From Roseiarcus sp963807735 (GTDB taxonomy: Bacteria > Pseudomonadota > Alphaproteobacteria > Rhizobiales > Beijerinckiaceae), in the NCBI GenBank assembly GCA_963807735.1, contig CAWEDI010000048.1, forward strand, positions 39,539-103,538: a DNA stretch of 64,000 nt, given 5' to 3'. Positions 25,694-34,599 of the stretch are shown here, piece by piece. Each line of letters starts with the position of its first letter. The first letter of the stretch is position 1. Below the pieces are notes generated by a model. That model saw only the letters and a program-made list of their open reading frames with translations. It ran no database searches and was not told the DNA's origin. Made by a program: the position numbers and the translations under genes.

Positions 25694-26340
25694 GCGCCTT
25701 CGGCGCCGCGGTCGCGATGGACCGGATGTACCGGCGTCAACGCCACATCTACGACGTCACCCGCAAATTCTATCTGCTCGGCCGCGACGAATTGATCGAC
25801 GCGTTGCAGCCGCCGCCGGGCGGGACCGTGCTGGAAGTCGCCTGCGGCACCGGCCGCAACCTCATCCGCGCCGCCCGGACCTATCCGGACGCGCGTTTTT
25901 TCGGCCTCAACGTCTCCGAGGAGATGCTCGCGACCGCCCACGCCACCGTCGTCGCAGCGGGTCTCTCGGGCCGCGTCGCCCTGGCGCGCGGCGATGCGAC
26001 GGCGTTCGAGCCGCGAACGCTATTCGGGGTCGCCGCGTTCGACCGGGTGTTCGTCTCCTACGCGCTATCGATGATTCCGCCGTGGGAGCGCGCGGCTGAG
26101 CAGGCGGCCGCTCGGCTCGCGCCCGGCGGCCTGCTGTGGGTCGTCGATTTCGGCGACCAGGGCGAATTGCCGGGGGTATTCCGGACCGCGCTCGGCGCGT
26201 GGCTCGCCCGATTCCATGTCACCCCGCGCGTCGAGCTGGAGGACGCCTTGCGCCGCCTCGCGGCCGCGAGGGGCCTGAGCCTCGTCTTCCGACCGCTTTA
26301 CCGGCGCTACGCCTTTCTCGCCTCTCTCCAGGCATTCTGA
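25690..26340 (+). CDS. btaB: BtaB: diacylglyceryl homoserine N-methyltransferase
   Basis: A 216-residue class I SAM methyltransferase that trimethylates diacylglyceryl homoserine to DGTS. The family N-terminus MDRMYRRQRHIYDVTRKFYL is diagnostic, followed by motif I VLEVACGTGRNL, FFGLNVSEEML, and a C-terminal YRRYAFLASLQA. GTG start at 25690 in a GTGA overlap with btaA, giving a complete two-enzyme operon. Family identity is strong because both partners are adjacent. Confidence 0.93.
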   Translation: MSAFGAAVAMDRMYRRQRHIYDVTRKFYLLGRDELIDALQPPPGGTVLEVACGTGRNLIRAARTYPDARFFGLNVSEEMLATAHATVVAAGLSGRVALARGDATAFEPRTLFGVAAFDRVFVSYALSMIPPWERAAEQAAARLAPGGLLWVVDFGDQGELPGVFRTALGAWLARFHVTPRVELEDALRRLAAARGLSLVFRPLYRRYAFLASLQAF

Positions 26341-26407
26341 CGCGAGCATTTACCGGTTCTTTCCGTAGCAGCGATAGAACTCGCGTTGCGACGGACGGAG
26401 GCTCGCG

Positions 26408-26971
26408 ATGTTGAAAAATGCGATGCTGTTTGCGGTCTCCTCGGTCGTACTCGTTGCTTTCGCGCCGGCGGTGCTGCCGCTTTTGAAGCCCGACACGCCG
26501 CCGCGCGCGACCGAGCCCATCAATGCGGAGACGCCGCTGGTCACGGATCGTCCGACGCCGCTGCCCTATGCCGTCTTGCCGGCGCAGCGCGCCTCCGACG
26601 ACCACGAAGTCAGCATTCCGGCCGATCCCCGCGGCCAATATATCGCAGATGTCCTGTTGAACGGCCAGCGGGTGCGGATGATGATCGACACCGGCGCGAG
26701 TTACGTGACGCTGTCCGCCGACGTCGCCGACCGCCTGGGGCTGCATGCGCTGATCGGCGAGCCGCGCGGGTTGACCCAAACCGCCAACGGCGTCGTCGAG
26801 GTGACGCCGACGCAACTGACGACCGTCGCCATCGGGCCGATCTTCATGACCGACGTGCGCGCCTTCGTGCTCGACCGCCGCGCCGGCGCCGTCAACCTGA
26901 TCGGGACCAACTTCCTCAAGCGGCTGGCGGGCGTCGAGCAGCGCGACGGCTGGCTCTACCTGCGTCAGTGA
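26408..26971 (+). CDS. Membrane-anchored clan AA aspartic protease (TIGR02281-like)
   Basis: A 187-residue retropepsin-like protein. An N-terminal hydrophobic segment (residues 5-26) is a signal anchor; a linker follows, and the protease domain starts near residue 68. The catalytic DTGAS is at 94-98 in MMIDTGASYVTLS, with the second conserved segment NLIGTNFLKRL. Such single-domain proteases act as dimers, here probably facing the periplasm. It is monocistronic, with ATG 26408 closely following a GGAGG. Confidence 0.88.
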   Translation: MLKNAMLFAVSSVVLVAFAPAVLPLLKPDTPPRATEPINAETPLVTDRPTPLPYAVLPAQRASDDHEVSIPADPRGQYIADVLLNGQRVRMMIDTGASYVTLSADVADRLGLHALIGEPRGLTQTANGVVEVTPTQLTTVAIGPIFMTDVRAFVLDRRAGAVNLIGTNFLKRLAGVEQRDGWLYLRQ

Positions 26972-27027
26972 AGGGTTTGCGGGCGGCCCGAGCGCGTCTA
27001 TAGAGGCGCGACCTTTCCGGAGCCCGC

Positions 27028-28527
27028 ATGTTCCCGAAGCCGCAGTCCGACCTTGTCCCCAATACCTACGCTTACGAGTCGCGCCCGCTGTTGAAGCCGA
27101 CAGGGTTTCGCGAATACGACGCGCGCTGGCTGTTTGAGAAAGAGCTCAACTTGATGGGCGTGCAGGCGCTCGGGCTCGGGCTCGGGACGCTGCTCGACGA
27201 ACTCGGGGTGAAGAAGGAGATCGTCGTTGGCCACGATTTCCGCTCTTATTCCGCCTCGATCAAATATGCGCTGACCGCGGGGCTGATGGCGGCGGGCTGT
27301 CGCGTGCGCGACATCGGCCTGGCGATCACGCCGATGGCCTACTTTGCGCAGTTCGCGCTCGACGCGCCCGCCGTGGCGATGGTGACCGCCTCGCACAACG
27401 ACAACGGCTGGACGGGGGTCAAGATGGGCGCGGCGCGGCCTGTCACATTCGGCCCCGAGGAGATGGGGCGCCTGAAGGAAATTGTCATCGGCGGCCTCTC
27501 GCGCTACGCCGAGGGTGGCGCTTACGAATTCGTCGCCGACTTCCCCGCCCGCTACATCGCCGCGCTGACCGAGCGTCCGAAGCTGAAGCGCAAGCTCAAG
27601 GTGATCGCCGCCTGCGGCAACGGCACGGCGGGGGCCTTCGCGCCGGACCTGCTGTCGCGGCTCGGGGTCGAGGTCGTGCCGCTCGACTGCGAACTCGATT
27701 TCAACTTCCCCCGCTACAATCCGAACCCCGAAGACCTGCACATGCTGCACGCGATGGCCGAGGCGGTGAAAGCGCACGGCGCCGACGTCGCGCTCGGCTT
27801 CGACGGCGACGGCGACCGCTGCGGGGTGGTCGACAACGAAGGTGCCGAGATTTTCGCCGACAAGATCGGCGTCATGCTCGCTCGCGATCTGGCGAAAATA
27901 CACGCCAAGCCGACCTTCGTGGTCGACGTGAAATCGACCGGCCTGTTCCACTCCGATCCGGAGTTGCAGCGGCTCGGCGCGACGACGGACTACTGGAAGA
28001 CCGGCCATTCCCACATCAAGCGCCGCGTGCGCGATTTGAAGGCGCTCGCCGGTTTCGAGAAAAGCGGCCATTTCTTCTTCAACGCCCCAGTCGGGCGTGG
28101 CTACGACGACGGCTTCGTCACCGCGATCGCCGTGCTCGACATGCTGGAGCGCAACCCTGGCAAGTCGATGGCCGATCTCTACCGCGATCTGCCGAAGACC
28201 TGGGGCTCGCCGACCATGTCGCCGCATTGCGCCGACGAGGTGAAATACGGCGTCGCCGATCGGGTCACCGCCCGGCTGCAAGCGATGCGCGACAAGGGCG
28301 AGGCGCTGACAGGGCAGAGAATCGTCGACGTCGTCACCGTCAACGGCGTGCGGGTGACGGTCGAGGATGGCACCTGGGGGCTGGTGCGCGCCTCCTCCAA
28401 CAAGCCGGAGCTGGTCGTTGTGGTGGAGAGCCCGGTCTCCGAGGCGCGGATGCGGGACATGTTCAAGGCAGTCGACGGCGTGCTGCGCGAGAACCCCGAG
28501 GTCGGGGCTTACAACCAGTCGCTGTGA
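27028..28527 (+). CDS. Phosphomannomutase/phosphoglucomutase
   Basis: A 499-residue alpha-D-phosphohexomutase interconverting hexose 1- and 6-phosphates for polysaccharide and LPS precursors. The four-domain signatures are intact: catalytic phosphoserine loop VTASHNDNGWTGVK, magnesium loop GFDGDGDRCGVV, sugar-binding GFEKSGHFFF and phosphate-binding VRASSNKPELVVVVES. The preference for mannose versus glucose cannot be decided, so no symbol is given. Coupled to the downstream mug gene by a GTGA overlap. Confidence 0.92.
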   Translation: MFPKPQSDLVPNTYAYESRPLLKPTGFREYDARWLFEKELNLMGVQALGLGLGTLLDELGVKKEIVVGHDFRSYSASIKYALTAGLMAAGCRVRDIGLAITPMAYFAQFALDAPAVAMVTASHNDNGWTGVKMGAARPVTFGPEEMGRLKEIVIGGLSRYAEGGAYEFVADFPARYIAALTERPKLKRKLKVIAACGNGTAGAFAPDLLSRLGVEVVPLDCELDFNFPRYNPNPEDLHMLHAMAEAVKAHGADVALGFDGDGDRCGVVDNEGAEIFADKIGVMLARDLAKIHAKPTFVVDVKSTGLFHSDPELQRLGATTDYWKTGHSHIKRRVRDLKALAGFEKSGHFFFNAPVGRGYDDGFVTAIAVLDMLERNPGKSMADLYRDLPKTWGSPTMSPHCADEVKYGVADRVTARLQAMRDKGEALTGQRIVDVVTVNGVRVTVEDGTWGLVRASSNKPELVVVVESPVSEARMRDMFKAVDGVLRENPEVGAYNQSL

Positions 28528-29048
28528 GCGGGCGGTTCGTTCTGCCCGACGTGCTGGCGCCGGGGTTGCGCATTGTGTTCTGCGGCACCGCGGCGGGGAC
28601 GGAATCGGCGCGCCAAGGCGCCTACTACGCCCATCCGCAGAATCGCTTCTGGCGCGCGCTGCACGAGGCGGGGCTGACGCCGCGCCGCCTCGCGCCGGCG
28701 GAATATGCGCTGGCGCCGAGCTTCGGCGTCGGCCTCACCGACATCGCCAAGCATGCGAGCGGCATGGACCGCGAACTGCCGCCGGGCGCGCTGGGCCGCG
28801 ACCCCTGCGCGGCGTTGCGGGCGAAGATCGAGGCGCACGCGCCGCGGGTGCTCGCATTCACCAGTCTGACCGCCGGACGGCGCTATCTCGGCCGGGAGAA
28901 GCTCGGCTTCGGCCCGCAAGCTGAGCGCATCGGCGACACCGCGATCTGGGTGCTGCCGTCGCCGTCGCCGACCGCGACATGGAACTGGGATTTGGGGCCG
29001 TGGCGGGCGCTCGCAGACTTGGCGACCGCGCCGGCGTGCCTCGGCTAG
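28524..29048 (+). CDS. mug: Mismatch-specific (G:T/U) DNA glycosylase
   Basis: A 174-residue uracil-DNA-glycosylase-superfamily enzyme of the MUG/TDG type, removing uracil or thymine mispaired with guanine. Seen are IVFCGTAAGTESARQGAYYA with HPQNRFWRALHEAG, GVGLTDIAK (the catalytic segment in place of the UDG GINPG..N region), and the late LPSPSPTATWNWD loop. GTG start at 28524 overlaps the upstream mutase stop. Nothing ties it functionally to that mutase. Confidence 0.88.
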   Translation: MSGRFVLPDVLAPGLRIVFCGTAAGTESARQGAYYAHPQNRFWRALHEAGLTPRRLAPAEYALAPSFGVGLTDIAKHASGMDRELPPGALGRDPCAALRAKIEAHAPRVLAFTSLTAGRRYLGREKLGFGPQAERIGDTAIWVLPSPSPTATWNWDLGPWRALADLATAPACLG

Positions 29049-29195
29049 ACTTGGCCCTACTTGCCGCATGCCGCCTTCCGTTGCGCAAGAATTCCGCAAG
29101 GCAACGCGTAAAAATTAGGGAATTCCGGAGACAATATTTTTTCGCGGCGGCCGTATCATAGCGGCTCGTGATCCGCCGCACAGGGTAGGCCGACG

Positions 29196-30167
29196 ATGTA
29201 CAACCCGAGCGACATCGCCGCCCCGGCGACGGGCTCGACGTCGGCCGCCGCCAGGGCCGTCGCGACGAAGGTGTCGGCGCGGCCTGGCGCGGAGGCGCGC
29301 TTCGCCGCGTGGCAATCCGCTTTCACGCGCGCCGCCTGCGCCGCGCCGGGCTTCGTCAGCCTGGAGATCATCCCGACCTTTTCCGGTTCGACCGAATGGC
29401 AGGCGATTCAGCGCTTCGACTCGCCGCAGGCGCTCGCCCGATGGCGCGGCGACCCTGCGCGCGCCGCGCTGCTTTCGGAACTCGCCGACCCAGCCCGCGG
29501 CGAGCCTCCGCCGCGCGACGAGCCGGCCCCGGATTTTCATTCGACGACCACCGTGACGGAAGTGTTCACGACCGAGGTGAAACCCGGGCAGGAGGAGGCG
29601 TTTCGGCAATGGGCGGAGCGCATCCAGAGCCAGCAGGCCCGCTTCCCCGGCTACATGGGCGCTTTGGTTCAGGCGCCGACGTCGCCGGAATCGCCGCGCT
29701 GGACGACGCTGGTGCGCTTCGAGGCGCCCGCGTTTCTCGACGCCTGGCTCGCCTCCGCGGAACGCCGGGCCCTCGTCGCTGAGGCGACGCCGCATGTCAC
29801 GACCTGGCGCAGTCACCGCATCAGCAACGGCTATTCCGGTTGGTTCGCTGAGGCGCAGCCGCTGCCGCCGCCGCCCGCCTGGAAGCAGACCTGCCTCGTC
29901 CTGCTGGTCCTGTTTCCCGTCGTGATGCTGGAAATTCGGTATCTCAGCCCGCTGTTGAACGGTCTGCCGGTCGCCTTCGCCACGTTCATCGGCAACGCCC
30001 TCAGCGTTTCCGTGGTGTCGTGGCCGCTGATGGCCGTCGCGATCTTTGGCCTGGGCTGGTGGCTGCGACCGCCGGCGAGGCGACGATGGCGCACGGAGGC
30101 GCTCGGGGCGCTGACGCTTGCCGGCCTCTACGGGCTCGAATTGCTGATCTTCAGGCATCTCGCGTGA
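29196..30167 (+). CDS. Two ABM-like domains fused to a membrane C-terminus
   Basis: A 323-residue protein. Two antibiotic-biosynthesis-monooxygenase-type ferredoxin-like barrels are visible: RPGAEARFAAWQSAFTRAAC with GFVSLEIIPTF (about 28-105) and KPGQEEAFRQWAERIQSQQA with FPGYMGALVQAP (about 125-210). The C-terminal 90 residues hold three membrane helices (LVLLVLFPVVMLEI, VVSWPLMAVAIFGLGWW, ALTLAGLYGLELLIF). COG3224-type proteins share this fusion; function is unknown. Start ATG 29196. The 147 bp upstream are AT-richer and may hold the promoter. Confidence 0.8.
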   Translation: MYNPSDIAAPATGSTSAAARAVATKVSARPGAEARFAAWQSAFTRAACAAPGFVSLEIIPTFSGSTEWQAIQRFDSPQALARWRGDPARAALLSELADPARGEPPPRDEPAPDFHSTTTVTEVFTTEVKPGQEEAFRQWAERIQSQQARFPGYMGALVQAPTSPESPRWTTLVRFEAPAFLDAWLASAERRALVAEATPHVTTWRSHRISNGYSGWFAEAQPLPPPPAWKQTCLVLLVLFPVVMLEIRYLSPLLNGLPVAFATFIGNALSVSVVSWPLMAVAIFGLGWWLRPPARRRWRTEALGALTLAGLYGLELLIFRHLA

Positions 30168-30194
30168 CGTCCGCTGTATGCGAGGAGGGGTGAC

Positions 30195-30677
30195 ATGACG
30201 GAAAACGCTAGGGAATTTATGGCTCGGGCGATTGCCTTGTCGGAAAAGACCGCGTTGGTCGACAGCGCCGGCGGCGTGTTCGGTTGCGTGATCGTGCAGG
30301 ACGGCGAAATTATCGCCGAGGGCGCCAACCGCGTGGTGGCGGAGAACGATCCGACCTGGCACGCCGAAATCGAGGCGATTCGCAAGGCTTGCACCTCGCA
30401 AGGCAGTTTCAAGCTGCGCAATGCGACGCTGTACACCAGCGCCGAGCCGTGCCCGATGTGCATGGCGGCCGCCTATTGGGCTGGCGTCAAGGCGGTCTAT
30501 TACGGCGCGCAAGTCGAGGACGCGCTGCAATACGGCGGCTTCGACGACAGCATGATCTATGGCGAACTCAAGAAGGATGTGTCCGCGCGTTCGATTCCGA
30601 TCAAGCAGATGATGCGCGCCGAGGCGGTTGAAGTGTGGAAGAAATACGCAGCGAAGGAAGATCGCGTGCCGTACTAA
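30195..30677 (+). CDS. Nucleoside/guanine deaminase-like CDA-fold protein
   Basis: A 160-residue zinc deaminase of the cytidine/tRNA-adenosine/guanine deaminase superfamily. The zinc and catalytic motifs are complete: WHAEIEAIRKAC and EPCPMCMAAAYW. The C-terminal KKDVSARSIPIKQMMRAEAV and the final segment suit the guanine deaminase (GuaD) branch rather than TadA, whose Asn-rich tRNA-binding region is not evident. Catalysis is hydrolytic deamination of a purine or nucleoside; the exact substrate is uncertain. Confidence 0.85.
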   Translation: MTENAREFMARAIALSEKTALVDSAGGVFGCVIVQDGEIIAEGANRVVAENDPTWHAEIEAIRKACTSQGSFKLRNATLYTSAEPCPMCMAAAYWAGVKAVYYGAQVEDALQYGGFDDSMIYGELKKDVSARSIPIKQMMRAEAVEVWKKYAAKEDRVPY

Positions 30678-30699
30678 GATCGGCGCCCCACGCATAAGC

Positions 30700-30729
30700 A
30701 GGCGCGCCGCGCACGGGCGAGGCGCGCCT
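30700..30729. terminator. Hairpin between convergent genes
   Basis: AGGCGCGCC (30700-30708) pairs with GGCGCGCCT (30721-30729) around a 12-base loop, between the deaminase gene and the convergent J-domain gene. There is no T-run, so termination efficiency is doubtful. Confidence 0.35.
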
Positions 30730-31313
30730 CAACTTGCCAGCAAGTCCTTCGCCTGGTTGATGCGCGCCGCCTTGGCGTGCGAGCCGCCGTGGTCGGGATG
30801 GTGCTTCTTGATGAGCGCGCGATAGGCGGCGTGAATGTCGCTCTCTGACGCGCCCTCGTGCAACCCTAACTCGGCCAACGCCTGCGCGCGCGTCATCACG
30901 TCGTTTTCGCGCGGGGGCGCGTAGCGGCGCTGCGGCCCGAAGCGGCGGCGGATGAATGCTTCCAGAGGCGGCGCGGCGGGCGGATCGTGGTCGCGGCAAT
31001 AGGCGGCCTGCGCCTCGCAATCCTCGCGGCTCATCTCTTCGAGGCGCATGCCGCGGCTCGGGCCGCGCCGCACGCGCCCGCGCGTCTCGCCCTGGCTGTC
31101 GGTCCAGATTTCGACGCTCGGCTCGACATAGGCGCGCTGCCGCGGCGCCGGGGCGGGGCCAGGCGCGGGCGCGCGGCGCCGGCGCGCGAACGCGGTCTTG
31201 GGCATCGGGTCGCGCGCATCCTCGTAGAGATCGTATGCGACAAAGCCCAACGCCGACACCGCCAGCAAGAACAGGAGACCCTGCACGACCGGGTCCAGAA
31301 GGAATTTCCACAT
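30729..31313 (-). CDS. Membrane-anchored C-terminal J-domain protein
   Basis: A 194-residue protein starting MWKFLLDPVV. A membrane helix at about 8-30 (VVQGLLFLLAVSALGFVAYD) anchors it; a long charged, Arg/Pro-rich middle follows, and the last 60 residues form a J domain with HPD in IKKHHPDHGGSHAKAARI. This topology recalls DnaJ-like membrane proteins such as DjlA/TIM14 relatives that recruit DnaK to the membrane. Start at ATG 31313. The client is unknown. Confidence 0.85.
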   Translation of the reverse strand: MWKFLLDPVVQGLLFLLAVSALGFVAYDLYEDARDPMPKTAFARRRRAPAPGPAPAPRQRAYVEPSVEIWTDSQGETRGRVRRGPSRGMRLEEMSREDCEAQAAYCRDHDPPAAPPLEAFIRRRFGPQRRYAPPRENDVMTRAQALAELGLHEGASESDIHAAYRALIKKHHPDHGGSHAKAARINQAKDLLAS

Positions 31314-31451
31314 GCCTGCGATTCGTTGCGGCGGCGCGACGCCGTGACGCGGAGGCAACCAGCAAAAGCTTAACGCCGGCTTGCGCCCCTACAAAACCGG
31401 CGCGCGCTGGCCTATATCGCGATCGGCTGTCCCTTTCCGGAGAATGACCTA

Positions 31452-32495
31452 GTGCCCGAACCCGCCGAAAAGACGCCCGTCACCGTGCTGACCGGTTATC
31501 TCGGCGCCGGCAAGACCACGCTGCTCAACCGCATCCTCAGCGAGCCGCACGGCAAGCGTTACGCCGTCATCGTCAACGAATTCGGCGAGATCGGCATCGA
31601 CAACGAGCTCGTCGTCGGCGCCGACGAGGAAGTGTTCGAGATGAACAACGGCTGCATCTGCTGCACCGTGCGCGGCGACCTGATCCGCATCCTCGAAGGG
31701 CTGATGAAGCGCAAGGGCAAGTTCGACGCGATCATCGTCGAGACCACCGGCCTCGCCGATCCCGCGCCCGTCGCGCAGACCTTCTTCGTCGACGAGGACG
31801 TGCGCGCGAAATCGCGGCTCGACGCCGTCGTCACCGTCGCCGACGCCAAATGGCTCGCCGCGCGCCTTCGCGACGCGCCCGAGGCGAAGAACCAGATCGC
31901 CTTCGCCGACGTCATCATCCTCAACAAGGTCGATCTCGTCACGCCCGCCGAACTCGCCGAAGTCGAGGCGCGCATCCGCGCCATCAACCCTTACGCCCGC
32001 CTGCACAAGGCGACGAAATGCGATGTCGAGATCGCCGAGGTGCTGGAGCGCCGCGCTTTCGATCTCGACCGCATCCTCGACATCGAGCCGGATTTCCTCG
32101 TCGCCGAGGATCACGACCACGACCACGACCATGACCACCACCATGGCCACGATCACCACGATCACCACGAACATCACGGCCTCAAGCACTACCACGACGA
32201 GGACATGCAGTCGGTCTCGGCGCGGCTCGAAGGCGACCTCGATCCCAACAAGTTTATGCCCTGGATCAACAACCTGACCCAGGTGCAGGGGCCGAAAATC
32301 CTGCGCTGCAAGGGCATCGTCAGCCTCAAGGGCGATCCGAAGCGCTTCGTCTTCCAGGGTGTCCATATGATGCTTGACGGCGAGCCGCAGCGCGATTGGC
32401 GCCCTGACGAGAAGCGTGAATCGAAGGTCGTGTTCATCGGCCGCGACCTCAACGAGGATGAAATCCGCAACGGCTTCGCTGCCTGCGCGGCCTGA
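31452..32495 (+). CDS. COG0523 (CobW/ZNG-type) GTPase with His-rich metal loop
   Basis: A 347-residue G3E GTPase metallochaperone. Walker A GYLGAGKTT at 15-23, the metal site GCICC at 67-71, NKVD at 158-161 and the C-terminal CobW domain are present. Between the domains lies a strongly His/Asp-rich stretch (about 219-249, HD repeats), typical of zinc- or nickel-handling members. The start is GTG 31452 after CGGAGAA. A WD40 gene follows 3 bp after the stop. No Zur-type operator is recognisable upstream, so the metal cannot be assigned. Confidence 0.92.
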   Translation: MPEPAEKTPVTVLTGYLGAGKTTLLNRILSEPHGKRYAVIVNEFGEIGIDNELVVGADEEVFEMNNGCICCTVRGDLIRILEGLMKRKGKFDAIIVETTGLADPAPVAQTFFVDEDVRAKSRLDAVVTVADAKWLAARLRDAPEAKNQIAFADVIILNKVDLVTPAELAEVEARIRAINPYARLHKATKCDVEIAEVLERRAFDLDRILDIEPDFLVAEDHDHDHDHDHHHGHDHHDHHEHHGLKHYHDEDMQSVSARLEGDLDPNKFMPWINNLTQVQGPKILRCKGIVSLKGDPKRFVFQGVHMMLDGEPQRDWRPDEKRESKVVFIGRDLNEDEIRNGFAACAA

Positions 32496-32498
32496 GCG

Positions 32499-33488
32499 AT
32501 GGCGGAGCCCTCGTCTTCGCTGACGGCGCATGTCCGCCCTCTTGAGGCGGGCGAGCCCGTCGCCGCGGCCGCCTTCCTCGGCGGCGAGCCTGTGCTGGCG
32601 CTCGTCAATGGCGTCGTGAAACTCGCCGGCGGCGATGTCGCCGCCCATCCCGACGCCGGCGTGCTGTGCGTGGCGCGCGACGATGACCGGCTGCTGACCG
32701 GCGGTGATGACGGGCGCGTGGTCGCCACCTCGGCGGACGGCGCGACCGAGACGCTTGCCGACGAGAAAGGCAAATGGATCGACGCGCTCGCCGCGCGCGA
32801 CGGCGCCGTCGCCTGGGCGGCGGCCAAGACGGTGCGGGCGCGCGACGCCAAGGGCCCGGTGAAAACCTGGACCGCGCCGACCAGCGTTCGCGGGCTTGCG
32901 TTTTTGCCAAAGGGCTACCGGATCGCCGCCGCGCATTACAACGGCGTGTCGCTCTGGTTCCCCAACGCCGACGCAACGCCGCAACTGCTGGAATGGAAGG
33001 GCTCGCATCTCGACGCGACCGTCTCGCCCGACGGCCGTTTCCTCGTCACCACGATGCAGGAGAACGCGCTGCACGGCTGGCGGCTCGCCGACGGCCGCAA
33101 CATGCGGATGACCGGCTATCCCGGCAAGACGCGGTCGATTTCGTGGTCGCACGACGGGCATTGGCTGGCGACCTCGGGGGCGGAGGCCTGCGTCGTCTGG
33201 CCGTTCAAGGACAAGGACGGGCCGATGGGCAAGCCGCCGCGCGAATGCGGCGTCCGGCCGCAGCGCATCACCCAGGTCGCCTTCCATCCCCGCGCGCTGG
33301 TTGTGGCGATCGGTTACGCCGACGGCCTCGTGCTGCTTTGCCGCCTCGGCGACGCCGCCGAAATCCTCGTGCGCGACGCCGAGCCCGGCGACGGCGCGAT
33401 CACCGCGCTCGCCTGGGACAAAACTGGCGCGCGCCTGTTGTTCGGAACCGACGCCGGCCAAGCCGGCTTGCTGACGTTACCAGCCTGA
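32499..33488 (+). CDS. WD40-repeat protein linked to the COG0523 gene
   Basis: A 329-residue cytoplasmic protein of about six or seven WD40-like blades, for example GGDDGRVVATSADG, AAHYNGVSLWFPNAD, SPDGRFLVTTMQENALHGW, SHDGHWLATSGAEACVVWPF and AWDKTGARLLFGTDAGQAG. Such beta-propellers are protein-interaction platforms. It starts 3 bp after the COG0523 stop, so the two are one operon and the propeller may bind the GTPase or its client; that partnership is inference. Confidence 0.85.
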   Translation: MAEPSSSLTAHVRPLEAGEPVAAAAFLGGEPVLALVNGVVKLAGGDVAAHPDAGVLCVARDDDRLLTGGDDGRVVATSADGATETLADEKGKWIDALAARDGAVAWAAAKTVRARDAKGPVKTWTAPTSVRGLAFLPKGYRIAAAHYNGVSLWFPNADATPQLLEWKGSHLDATVSPDGRFLVTTMQENALHGWRLADGRNMRMTGYPGKTRSISWSHDGHWLATSGAEACVVWPFKDKDGPMGKPPRECGVRPQRITQVAFHPRALVVAIGYADGLVLLCRLGDAAEILVRDAEPGDGAITALAWDKTGARLLFGTDAGQAGLLTLPA

Positions 33489-33504
33489 AATCCAGAGAGG
33501 GACC

Positions 33505-34599
33505 ATGACCGACGACGCCGCGCCGCTGTTCACGCCTGTCAAAATCGGCGATCTCACGCTGCCGAACCGCATCGCCATGGCGCCGTTGACTCGCAATCGC
33601 GCGATCGAGCCCAACACCGTGCCGAGCCCGCTCGCGCCGCTCTATTACCGCCAGCGCGCCGGCGCCGGCTTGCTGATCTCCGAGGCGACGCAGATCAGCC
33701 AGCAGGGCCAGGGTTATGTCTGGACGCCGGGCGTGTTCACCGACGAACAGGTCGCGGCGTGGCGTAAGGTGACCGACGCCGTGCATGAGGATGGCGGTCA
33801 TATTTTCCTGCAACTTTGGCATGTCGGCCGCATCTCGCATGTGTCGTTGCAGCCGGGCGGCGGCGCGCCGGTGGCGCCTTCCGCCATTCCCGCTAAGACC
33901 AAGACCTTCATCGCCAGCGGCTTCGCCGAGGTGTCGGCGCCGCGCGCGCTCGAAACCTCGGAGATCGCCGGCATCGTCGCCGACTACGCGCACGCCGCCG
34001 CCGGCGCCCGCCGCGCCGGGTTCGACGGCGTCGAAATGCACGGCGCCAACGGCTATCTGATCGACCAGTTCATGCGCGACGGAACCAACAAGCGCGCCGA
34101 CGCCTACGGCGGCGGCGTCGAAAACCGGCTGCGCTTCCCGTTGGAGGCCGTCGACGCGGTGCTGAAGGTGTGGCCGGCGAGCCGCGTCGGCTTCCGCATG
34201 GCCCCAGTAAGCCCCGCCAACGACATTTCGGATTCCAACCCCACCGCGTTGTTCGGCGCGCTCGCGCAGGCGCTTGGCCAACGCAACCTCGCCTATATCC
34301 ATGTCGTCGAGGGCGCCATCCAGGGCCCGCGCGACAGCACGCCGTTCGATTATCTGGCGCTGCGCCGCGCGTTCTCCGGCGCCTATATCGCCAACAACGG
34401 TTACACGCGCGCCACAGCGATCGAGGCGATCAACGAGAGCCGCGCCGACATGATCGCCTTCGGCCGCGCCTTCATCTCCAATCCCGATCTCGTCGAGCGG
34501 CTACGGACCAACTCGCCGCTCGCCGAGGGCGATCGCGCCACGTTCTACGGCGGCGGCGCCAAGGGCTACACCGACTATCCCGTCTGGAGAGCCGCGTGA
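33505..34599 (+). CDS. Old yellow enzyme-family alkene reductase
   Basis: A 364-residue FMN-dependent NAD(P)H:flavin oxidoreductase of the NemA/OYE class, reducing activated C=C bonds or nitro compounds. Features: NRIAMAPLTRNRA, the active-site LQLWHVGRISH, MHGANGYLIDQFMRDGTNKR with the His/Asn substrate pair, YGGGVENR, and the phosphate-binding IAFGRAFISNPDL. It overlaps the Trm112-like gene by 3 bp (TGATG) and follows the WD40 gene by 16 bp. Confidence 0.93.
   Translation: MTDDAAPLFTPVKIGDLTLPNRIAMAPLTRNRAIEPNTVPSPLAPLYYRQRAGAGLLISEATQISQQGQGYVWTPGVFTDEQVAAWRKVTDAVHEDGGHIFLQLWHVGRISHVSLQPGGGAPVAPSAIPAKTKTFIASGFAEVSAPRALETSEIAGIVADYAHAAAGARRAGFDGVEMHGANGYLIDQFMRDGTNKRADAYGGGVENRLRFPLEAVDAVLKVWPASRVGFRMAPVSPANDISDSNPTALFGALAQALGQRNLAYIHVVEGAIQGPRDSTPFDYLALRRAFSGAYIANNGYTRATAIEAINESRADMIAFGRAFISNPDLVERLRTNSPLAEGDRATFYGGGAKGYTDYPVWRAA

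Noticed and set aside
31449..33461. A 670-codon minus-strand frame over the COG0523 and WD40 genes
   Set aside because: Mirror of the coding strand's codon bias; the valine/methionine run is the reverse of the His-rich loop.
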